Assembly (NCBI RefSeq): GCF_900105925.1
Contig: NZ_LT629791.1
Span: 3,817,278-3,881,277, forward strand
DNA from: Jiangella alkaliphila
GTDB lineage: Bacteria; Actinomycetota; Actinomycetes; Jiangellales; Jiangellaceae
DNA length: 64,000 bases
Direction: 5' to 3'
Notes under the pieces: model-generated
What the model was told of the DNA's origin: nothing
Seen by the model: the letters and a program-made list of their open reading frames with translations, nothing else
Database searches by the model: none
Shown: piece after piece, positions 1 to 5,901 of the stretch
How positions within the stretch are numbered: position 1 is the stretch's first letter
How the letters are laid out: every line of letters starts with the position of its first letter
Made by a program: the position numbers and the translations under genes

Positions 1-221
1 AGCTCGTCGGTGGTGATGCCCGGCTCGACGTGCTTGCCGACCTCGGCGAGCGCCTGGGCGGCCAGCTGGGCGGCGACGCGGATGCGCTCGACGGTGGCGG
101 CGTCCTTGACCTCGGAGCCGGTGAACGGGGCCGGGCGGGTCTTGCCGACGTACTCCGGGCGCGCGATGGACGGCGGGACGGGGCGTTCGGCCGACACGAT
201 GCCGGGGACGACGGGCGACAT
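1..221 (-). CDS. map: Methionine aminopeptidase type I (5' part only)
   Basis: Removes the initiator methionine from new proteins. Only the first 73 codons lie in the window; the gene runs off the left edge, so the metal-binding catalytic residues are not visible. The N-terminus has the actinobacterial MetAP extension with the segment [12 protein letters not shown] and then the start of the catalytic fold ([20 protein letters not shown], then EPGITTDEL), which closely resembles mycobacterial MapB-type enzymes. There is no Shine-Dalgarno; a TAGACT hexamer ends 8 nt before the ATG, which fits a leaderless mRNA. Divergent from the small gene at 309. Confidence 0.9.
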   Translation of the reverse strand, partial: MSPVVPGIVSAERPVPPSIARPEYVGKTRPAPFTGSEVKDAATVERIRVAAQLAAQALAEVGKHVEPGITTDE

Positions 222-229
222 GGTGTGAA

Positions 230-239
230 AGTCTAGGCT
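230..239. promoter_or_regulatory. Overlapping divergent -10 elements for map and the 309 gene
   Basis: TAGACT on the minus strand (235-230) and TAGGCT on the plus strand (234-239) share two bases. The first lies 8 nt from the map ATG. Neither has a clear -35 box. Assignment is by eye from the actinobacterial TANNNT consensus. Confidence 0.35.
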
Positions 240-290
240 GAGGTGCGCTTCTCAGGCGAAGCCTGGGATGTTCAGCTGAGGTGCGCTTCT
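237..290 (+). repeat. Pair of 16-bp direct repeats in the map/309 divergent region
   Basis: GCTGAGGTGCGCTTCT occurs at 237-252 and again, identically, at 275-290, a 38-bp period. Between them is a small hairpin, CAGGC-GAA-GCCTG. The repeats lie between the putative divergent -10 elements and the start at 309. They could be binding sites for one regulator or a local tandem duplication. Confidence 0.75.
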
Positions 291-308
291 GCGGCGAAGG
301 GAGTCATC

Positions 309-494
309 GTGGCCGACGGACCCTGGTACTGGTGCCTGGTGCATTCCACGGTCGAGCCGGTCGACGGCTGCCCCAACGACCGGCGCCTCGGGCCGTACGA
401 GACGCGCGCCGAGGCCGAGGACGCGCTGGCCCGGGCGCACGAACGCACCGCCCAGCAGGACGCCCTCGACCGCGACTGGAACGACGACGAGTAG
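309..494 (+). CDS. Small conserved actinobacterial protein (SPOR-like)
   Basis: Encodes 61 residues, MADGPWYWCLVHSTVEP onward, with the pattern WYWCLVH...CP...RLGPYETRAEAEDAL...R. Similar small proteins, often labelled SPOR-domain containing, are widespread in actinobacteria; their function is not established. The two cysteines (WCLVH and GCPND) could bind metal or form a disulfide. The GTG start is chosen because a good ribosome site (GAAGGGAG, 297-304) precedes it; an upstream in-frame ATG at 243 would add 22 unconserved residues. Confidence 0.75.
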   Translation: MADGPWYWCLVHSTVEPVDGCPNDRRLGPYETRAEAEDALARAHERTAQQDALDRDWNDDE

Positions 495-546
495 TCGTCA
501 GTGCGCCGGGGTTGCCTTAGTTGGCCGTCCCCCTGCTGCCCATGGT

Positions 547-642
547 CTTAGCCGCGAGGGTGCGCCTCAAGTCCGCGCCCGCTGTGGTGAATGTTCGTGG
601 GTGGTGGGGGCTTGGACTTGACCCGCACCCTCGCGGTCTAAG
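547..642. repeat. Large imperfect palindrome beside the IS element
   Basis: A left arm at 547-574 (CTTAG then CCGCGAGGGTGCG then TCAAGTCC) pairs with a right arm at 614-642 (GGACTTGA then CGCACCCTCGCGG then CTAAG), about 28 bp with a few mismatches and a loop near 39 nt. The right arm ends exactly in the CTAAG copied by the insertion sequence. It resembles a REP-like or MITE-like intergenic palindrome. The stretch 495-546 before it shows nothing else. Confidence 0.8.
638..642. repeat. Left target-site duplication CTAAG
   Basis: CTAAG at 638-642 abuts the left end of the IS; the same five bases are at 2316-2320 after the right end. A 5-bp duplication is within the range known for IS1380-family elements. 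Confidence 0.85.
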
Positions 643-2315
643 CCTCGATCCGTGGACTGGCTGGCTGGTCGTTCGGTGTGGTGACGAAGAAAGTGCCTTC
701 TGTGCAGGGAGGATCTGGATTGTCTAGGTCCTGATCGCCACTGCTGCGGAAGGCACTCTCGGTGCGACTATCTCACGTCTGGTCGAAGGCGATGCCGAGG
801 TTCGATGACGAGAATCTCGTGTCGTGCGCGGGGCTGGTGCCGGTGATGGCCTTGGCCGAGCAGGCTGGCCTGTCCGAGCTGATCTCGTCCAAGGTCGCGG
901 TCGGCTCGGTGAGGGTGAAGTCGGCCGGCGTGAACCCGGCGGGCAAGATCACCTCGATCGTGGCGGGGATGGCTGCCGGCGCGGACTGCATCGACGATCT
1001 GGACGTGGTCCGTTCCGGCGGGATGGGCCGGTTGTTCGGCGGCGTGTATGCGCCGGCCACGCTGGGGCAGTTCCTGCGGGAGTTCACCCATGGCCATGCC
1101 CTGCAGTTGGCCTCGGTCGCGCGGGCGCATCTGGTCGGCCTCGTCACGACGACGGGGCTGTTGCCCGGGATCGGGACTCGGGCGTTCGTCGACATCGATT
1201 CGCTGCTGCGCCCGGTCTACGGGCACGCCAAGCAGGGCGCCAGCTTCGGGCACACCAAGATCGCCGGGCGGCAGGTGCTCCGCAAGGGCCTGTCGCCGCT
1301 GGCCACCAGCATCAGTACCGAGCACGGTGCGCCGGTGGTGGCCGGGATCCGGCTACGGGCCGGGCGGGCCGGTTCCGGGAAGGGCGCGGCGACGATGGTC
1401 GCCGAGGCGATCCGGACCGCCCGCGCCGCCGGCGCGGCGGGTGAGATCCTGGTCCGCGGTGATTCGGCCTACGGCAACAGCGTCGTCGTCGGCGCCTGCG
1501 TGAGGGCGGGGGCCCGGTTCTCCGTGGCGCTGACCAAGAACCGTGCGGTGAGCAGGGCGATCGCGACCATCCCCGCCGACGCGTGGACACCGGTGCACTA
1601 CCCCGGCGCGGTCGTCGACCCGGACACCGGGCAGTTGATCTCCGACGCCCACGTCGCCGAAGTACCGTTCACCGCGTTCGGCTCCAAGGCCAAGAAGCAC
1701 CAGGTCACCGCCCGGCTGATCGTGCGCCGGGTCCGCGACCGCGCCAAGACCGATGAACTGTTCCCGGTCTGGCGGCACCACCCGTTCTTCACCGACAACA
1801 CCGAACCGACCGCCGACGCGGACATCACCCACCGCGCGCACGCGATCATCGAGACCGTGTTCGCCGACCTCATCGACGGGCCGCTGGCCCACCTGCCGTC
1901 TGGCCGGTTCGCCGCGAACGCCGCCTGGGCGACCTGCGCCGCGATGACCCACAACCTGCTCCGCGCCGCCGGCACCCTGACCAGTCCGCGGCATGCCGTC
2001 GCGCGCGGCGCGACACTGCGCCGACAGATCGTCACCGTGCCCGCCCGGCTGGCCCGCCCGCAACGCCGCCGCGTGTTGCACCTGCCCACGCACTGGCCCT
2101 GGGCCCAGCAGTGGACCCGCCTCTGGAACCACGTGCTCGCCACCGGGCCACCCGCCGCGGCGGCCTGACCGTCGACCACCGCCCGCACCGGGCCCCGACC
2201 GGACACCGACACGTGGAAGAGCTGGGCAGACCAGCCGACCAGCCCTGCCCACGACCCCGATCAAGATCAACAGTCAGGAGCGAAGATCACCCGATAGCCC
2301 TTCCACGGATCGAGG
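643..2315 (+). mobile_element. IS1380-family insertion sequence, complete
   Basis: A 1,673-bp element bounded by terminal inverted repeats starting CCTCGATCCGTGGA at both ends (14 identical bases, about 18 of 20 overall) and flanked by CTAAG duplications. It carries one intact transposase. Inside the left end, AGTGCCTTC (692-700) and GAAGGCACT (749-757) can form a hairpin upstream of the transposase, which may limit read-through transcription from outside. Intact ends, duplication and reading frame suggest a recent insertion and possible activity. Confidence 0.93.
762..2168 (+). CDS. IS1380-family transposase (DDE)
   Basis: A 468-residue DDE transposase that would cut and join the ends of the surrounding IS. 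The N-terminal signature FDDENLVSCAGLVPVMALAEQAG is typical of the family. Likely catalytic residues are the aspartate in FVDIDSLLRPV (near 145), the aspartate in VRGDSAYGN (near 234) and the glutamate in AIIETVFADL (near 364); the last two lie in the expected RNase H-like fold. The GTG start at 762 keeps the usual N-terminus; an ATG 10 codons later is possible. The frame is intact. Confidence 0.93.
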   Translation: MRLSHVWSKAMPRFDDENLVSCAGLVPVMALAEQAGLSELISSKVAVGSVRVKSAGVNPAGKITSIVAGMAAGADCIDDLDVVRSGGMGRLFGGVYAPATLGQFLREFTHGHALQLASVARAHLVGLVTTTGLLPGIGTRAFVDIDSLLRPVYGHAKQGASFGHTKIAGRQVLRKGLSPLATSISTEHGAPVVAGIRLRAGRAGSGKGAATMVAEAIRTARAAGAAGEILVRGDSAYGNSVVVGACVRAGARFSVALTKNRAVSRAIATIPADAWTPVHYPGAVVDPDTGQLISDAHVAEVPFTAFGSKAKKHQVTARLIVRRVRDRAKTDELFPVWRHHPFFTDNTEPTADADITHRAHAIIETVFADLIDGPLAHLPSGRFAANAAWATCAAMTHNLLRAAGTLTSPRHAVARGATLRRQIVTVPARLARPQRRRVLHLPTHWPWAQQWTRLWNHVLATGPPAAAA

Positions 2316-2320
2316 CTAAG
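2316..2320. repeat. Right target-site duplication CTAAG
   Basis: Second copy of the CTAAG duplication, directly after the right terminal inverted repeat (which reads TCCACGGATCGAGG on the plus strand). Confidence 0.85.
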
Positions 2321-2363
2321 TGCGGGCAGCTATCAGGGGGACGGGGAAGAGCGGGCACTGCCC

Positions 2364-2516
2364 GCGTCCTGGGTGTGGGGCGCGTCCTGGGTCTGACGCG
2401 CGGTTGCGGGCTCGGATTCGCCGATTGGCGCGCCTGAGACCCAGGACGCGCGTCAGACCCAGGACCACACGGCCGGCGTACTTGTCTCCCGTGACGTCCT
2501 GGTCCTGTGTCACGGG
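2364..2516. repeat. Nested inverted-repeat cluster in a gene-free stretch
   Basis: The stretch 2321-2658 has no credible gene. Two copies of CGCGTCCTGGGT (2364-2375, 2381-2392) face ACCCAGGAC copies (2439-2447, 2457-2465). The strongest pairing is an 18-bp perfect inverted repeat, GTCCTGGGTCTGACGCGC at 2384-2401 with its complement at 2448-2465. A second hairpin, CCCGTGAC (2488-2495) with GTCACGGG (2509-2516), follows, and GTCCTGG/CCAGGAC motifs recur to about 2580. It lies downstream of padR on that gene's strand and may also end transcription, though no T-run is seen. Confidence 0.7.
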
Positions 2517-2658
2517 CGGATGCCTGGTAGGCGTTTGCCGGCGTAACTGTGGACCAGGACATGACCTGAGACCAGGACGCCGACGGCGCAGAGCTGGCGG
2601 GCTGTGCCCGGTTCTTCCCCGTCGGCACCCCCAGGGCGCACCCCGGTCGACGCCGCAG

Positions 2659-3201
2659 CTACTCAGGATCCTCGTCGGTGCTGAGCGGCGCCGTCTGAGC
2701 CCACTCCGCCCAGTCGGCGAGTGCTTGGTGCAGCCGGATGCCGGCCTCGGCGGCGATGCGGATCGCCTGGGTCGGCGGGCTGTCGCCGTACTCGCCGCGG
2801 TCCTTGGCGGCGGCGATCTCGCGGTAGAAGCCGGCGGTCCGCTGGTAGTAGACCGCCTCCGCCTGAAGGTGCCGCCGAAGGTCGTCGGGCGGCATGAGCC
2901 AGAAGAACACCGAGCGCAGTAGCGCCTGCAGCCGCATCGTGTGGTCGACCTCGGTCGACGTGAGCCAGCGGCGCACCTCTGCCAGCCCCTCCGGCGTGAT
3001 GCGGTAGGCCTTGCGCCCGCGTGCGCCGACGGAGTCGACCTCGATGAGGCCCTCGTCGGCGAGTTTGCCGAGCTCGGCGTAGATCTTCGGGTGCTGGGCC
3101 GGCCACACCATGCCGAGCACCTCGTGGAACCGGCCGGCGAGGTCGTAGCCGCTGGCCGGGCCCTCCGCGAGCAGGCCCAGCAGGCCGTGTCTCAGCGACA
3201 T
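2659..3201 (-). CDS. PadR-family transcriptional repressor
   Basis: A 180-residue regulator. Residues 1-80 form a winged helix (MSLRHGLLGLLAEGPASGYDL, then KIYAELGKLADEGLIEV, then GRKAYRITPEG), the PadR N-terminal domain. The remainder, rich in helix (YYQRTAGFYREIAAAKDRGE), matches the Vir-type C-terminal dimerisation domain of PadR-s1 proteins. The ATG at 3201 has AGGAG upstream and matches the family N-terminus; a longer frame exists but is unlikely. It is divergent from the SDR operon, with PadR-type sites between, so it probably represses both itself and those genes. The ligand is unknown. Confidence 0.9.
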   Translation of the reverse strand: MSLRHGLLGLLAEGPASGYDLAGRFHEVLGMVWPAQHPKIYAELGKLADEGLIEVDSVGARGRKAYRITPEGLAEVRRWLTSTEVDHTMRLQALLRSVFFWLMPPDDLRRHLQAEAVYYQRTAGFYREIAAAKDRGEYGDSPPTQAIRIAAEAGIRLHQALADWAEWAQTAPLSTDEDPE

Positions 3202-3237
3202 CGAATCTCCTCTGGCGGAACCGGTCGCCTCATCTTG

Positions 3238-3301
3238 ACATGTCCCTCCGGCCACATGAATACTCGAACATGTCCTAAGGTACATGTCCTTAATGACATG
3301 T
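3238..3301. promoter_or_regulatory. PadR-type operator array
   Basis: ACATGT or ACATG cores begin at 3238, 3254, 3268, 3282 and 3296. The last three are exactly 14 bp apart, so 3270-3285 and 3284-3299 each read ATGT-N8-ACAT, the arrangement recognised by many PadR proteins; 3240-3257 is a variant with a 10-bp spacer. The array lies between padR and the SDR start and ends just before the GAAGGAG ribosome site, so binding should block transcription of the SDR operon. Confidence 0.75.
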
Positions 3302-3314
3302 GAAGGAGCAAGCC

Positions 3315-4181
3315 ATGGCCGAGAAGACCGGCGCCGTCCTGGTGACGGGCGCCAACGGGGGCATCGGGGCGGTCGCCGTCCGGGCGCTGGCCGACCGCGG
3401 CATGACGGTGTTCGCGACGGTCCGCGCCAACGCGGGCGCGGGCGCCGGCGCGCTTGCCGGCGTCAAGGGCGTCCGCGTCGTCGAGATGGACGTCACCGAC
3501 CCGGCCAGCGTCGCGCTGGCGGCGAAGAAGGTCACTCACGACGTCGGCGGAGCGGGCCTGCGCGCCGTCGTCAACAACGCCGGCGTCATCGTGCAGGGCC
3601 CGCTCGAGTTGATCCCGCCGGAGGAGCTGCGCCGCCAGTTCGAGGTCAACACGTTCGGCCCCGCCTACGTCACCCAGTCGTTCCTGCCGCTGCTGCGGGC
3701 CGGCGGCGGCCGCGTCGTCAACGTCAGCGCGCCGACGGCGTGGGTGCCGGTCCCGTTCCTGGGCCCGATCGGCGCCAGCAAGGCGGCGCTGGAGTCGCTG
3801 TCGGACGCGCTGCGCGGCGAGCTCGCGGTGTGGAGGATCCCGGTCGTCCTGGTCGAGCCGGGGGCGACGAAGACGCTGATCTTCGCGAAGGCCGAGGCCG
3901 CCGCCCGCTCCGCGCTGAACGACGCCGACCCGGGCCGCGTCGCGCTCTACCGCCAGCACCTCGCGGCGGTCGAGAAGGCGTCGGCGAACCAGCGCAGCAG
4001 CCCGCCGGAGAAGGTCGCCGCCGCGATCGTCCGGGCGGTCGAGGCGCGCCGGCCGAAGCGCTGGTACGCGGCGTCGAGCGACGTGCGGCTGCTGCGGCTG
4101 GTCTCGCACCTGCCCGCGGGGCTGCGCGACGGGCTGATCGCGCGCACGTTCGGGCTCTCGAACGTCAAGGCGCCGGCGTGA
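3315..4181 (+). CDS. SDR-family protein lacking the catalytic tyrosine
   Basis: A 288-residue short-chain dehydrogenase/reductase-like protein. Visible are the cofactor motif TGANGGIG (11-18), NNAG (87-90), a serine at 138 and a lysine at 156. The normal YxxxK active site reads IGASK here, so the catalytic tyrosine (position 152) is isoleucine. It may therefore not reduce or oxidise a carbonyl in the usual way, unless another residue substitutes. ATG 3315 follows GAAGGAG; a GTG at 3300 is less likely. First gene of an operon overlapping the next by 4 bp, apparently under PadR control. Confidence 0.85.
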   Translation: MAEKTGAVLVTGANGGIGAVAVRALADRGMTVFATVRANAGAGAGALAGVKGVRVVEMDVTDPASVALAAKKVTHDVGGAGLRAVVNNAGVIVQGPLELIPPEELRRQFEVNTFGPAYVTQSFLPLLRAGGGRVVNVSAPTAWVPVPFLGPIGASKAALESLSDALRGELAVWRIPVVLVEPGATKTLIFAKAEAAARSALNDADPGRVALYRQHLAAVEKASANQRSSPPEKVAAAIVRAVEARRPKRWYAASSDVRLLRLVSHLPAGLRDGLIARTFGLSNVKAPA

Positions 4182-5029
4182 CACGCACCATCGTCGTCGC
4201 CGGGGCGACGTCCGGGCTGGTCAGGCGGTCGGCGGAGGATCTCGCCGCGGCCGGGCACCGGCTGGTCCTCATCGGCCGCGACCCGAAGCGCGCCGCCGAC
4301 CTGCAACGACGTCTGCCCGGCGGGCGGGTCGTCGCCGCGGACCTGTCGACGGCGGACGGCGTCGCGCGGGCGGCCGCCGCGGTCCAGGACACGGCCGACC
4401 GCATCGACACGCTGGTCAACGGCGCCGGCGTCATGCTGCCGAACCGCCGGGTCAGCGCCGAGGGCCTGGAGCTGAACCTCGCCGTCCACCACCTGGCGCC
4501 GTTCTCGCTGACCAGCGCACTGCTGCCGCTGCTCCAGGAGGGCGACGGCCGGGTGGTGAACGTCAACTCCGAGGGCCATCGCGCGCCCCTGCGCGGCAGC
4601 GGCCCGGTCGTCGTCGACCTCGCCGACCTGCAGAGCGAGCGCCGCTACGACCCGTTCCTCGTCTACAGCCGCACCAAGCTGGCGAACCTGCTGTTCACGT
4701 ACGAGCTGCACCGCCGGCACCCGGATCTGACCGTCGTCGCGTTGCATCCGGGCATGGTCCGCACCGACCTCGGCCGGCACTTCCCGCGCGCCCTGGTGCT
4801 GATGGCGAGCCTGATGTCGCTGTCGGTCCAGCAGGGCGCCGACCCGGTGACCCGCCTGGCGGCGGACGACGTCGTCGAGAACGGCGCCTACTACGACCGG
4901 TTCCGGACGGCGGCGTCGTCGCCGGCCTCGTACGACCGCGACGACGCCGCCCGGCTCTGGCAGCTCACCGAACAGCTGCGCGGCCCGTTCAGTGGTACGT
5001 CTGCTCCTCGGCCGGGAACCCACCGCTGA
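4178..5029 (+). CDS. SDR-family NAD(P)-dependent oxidoreductase
   Basis: A 283-residue protein starting at a GTG that overlaps the previous stop (GTGA). It has the nucleotide-binding motif GATSGLVR (9-16), whose last glycine is replaced by valine, then NGAG (81-84), serine 131, and an intact YSRTK active site (Tyr163, Lys167). The overall pattern resembles retinol-dehydrogenase/WW-oxidoreductase-like SDRs. The C-terminal 13 residues run over the end of the convergent panB gene. Substrate unknown; likely PadR-controlled together with its partner. Confidence 0.85.
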   Translation: MTRTIVVAGATSGLVRRSAEDLAAAGHRLVLIGRDPKRAADLQRRLPGGRVVAADLSTADGVARAAAAVQDTADRIDTLVNGAGVMLPNRRVSAEGLELNLAVHHLAPFSLTSALLPLLQEGDGRVVNVNSEGHRAPLRGSGPVVVDLADLQSERRYDPFLVYSRTKLANLLFTYELHRRHPDLTVVALHPGMVRTDLGRHFPRALVLMASLMSLSVQQGADPVTRLAADDVVENGAYYDRFRTAASSPASYDRDDAARLWQLTEQLRGPFSGTSAPRPGTHR

Positions 5030-5825
5030 CGACGTCGTCGGCGAACGCCTTGGTCGCGTCGACGAGCGCGCCGCGGAGGTCGCCGTACTGCTTGACGAAC
5101 CGCGGCATCCGGCCGCCGCGCAGGCCGGCCATGTCCTGCCACACCAGCACCTGGGCGTCGACGTCGGGCCCGGCGCCGATGCCGATGGTCGGGATGGACA
5201 GCCGCTTCGTCACCTCGGCCGCGACCTCGGCGACCACCATCTCGAGCACGACGGCGAAGGCGCCGGCCTCCTCGAGCGCCAGCGCGGACTCGATCAACTT
5301 GTCCGCCTCGGGGCCGCGACCCTGCACGCGGTAGCCGCCCAGCGCGTTGACGCTCTGCGGCGTGAACCCGACGTGCGCCATGACCGGGATGCCGGCCTCG
5401 ACGATGCGCCGCACCGACTCGACCACCGGCAGGCCGCCCTCGAGCTTCACCGCCTGGACGCCGGTCTCCTTCATGACGCGGATCGACGTGGCCAGCGCCT
5501 GCTCGGGGCCGAGCTGGTACGAGCCGAACGGCAGGTCGGACACGACGAGCGCCCGGCTGGTGGACCGCACGACGGCGCGGGCCAGCGGGACCAGTTCCTC
5601 GACGGTCACCGGGACGGTGTCGGGGTGGGCGTAGACGTTGTTGCCGGCCGAGTCGCCGACCAGCAGCACCGGGATGCCGGCGGCGTCGAAGATCTCGGCG
5701 GTGTACATGTCGTACGAGGTCAGCATCGGCCAGCGCTCGCCGCGCTCCTTGGCCGTGCGCAGGTCGCGGATGGTGACCCGGCGGGAGAGCTGGCCGCCGT
5801 ACAACGGGACGGTCTCGTGCGTCAT
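4989..5825 (-). CDS. panB: 3-methyl-2-oxobutanoate hydroxymethyltransferase
   Basis: Adds a hydroxymethyl group from 5,10-methylenetetrahydrofolate to 2-oxoisovalerate, making ketopantoate for pantothenate and CoA. The 278-residue protein shows the family segments MLTSYDMYTAEIFDAAG, LLVGDSAGNNVYAH (metal-binding Asp), VKLEGG, VMAHVGFTPQS and TIGIGAGPDVDAQVLV. The ATG at 5825 has AAGGAG upstream. Its last 41 bases overlap the convergent SDR gene. panB lies near the glutamine synthetase genes in other actinobacteria too. Confidence 0.96.
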   Translation of the reverse strand: MTHETVPLYGGQLSRRVTIRDLRTAKERGERWPMLTSYDMYTAEIFDAAGIPVLLVGDSAGNNVYAHPDTVPVTVEELVPLARAVVRSTSRALVVSDLPFGSYQLGPEQALATSIRVMKETGVQAVKLEGGLPVVESVRRIVEAGIPVMAHVGFTPQSVNALGGYRVQGRGPEADKLIESALALEEAGAFAVVLEMVVAEVAAEVTKRLSIPTIGIGAGPDVDAQVLVWQDMAGLRGGRMPRFVKQYGDLRGALVDATKAFADDVVSGGFPAEEQTYH

Positions 5826-5901
5826 CGCAGGACTCCTTGAGTGTGTCTCGAGGCCCGTGTCCGGGTCCCCTAACACCTCCGATTGTCCCACGAACGAGGG
5901 G

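Noticed and set aside
521-727. 68-codon frame beside the IS
   Set aside because: It lies across the palindrome and the left IS end, has no ribosome site and resembles no protein.
762-2168. Transposase as a degraded remnant
   Set aside because: The frame, catalytic residues, both terminal repeats and the target duplication are all intact.
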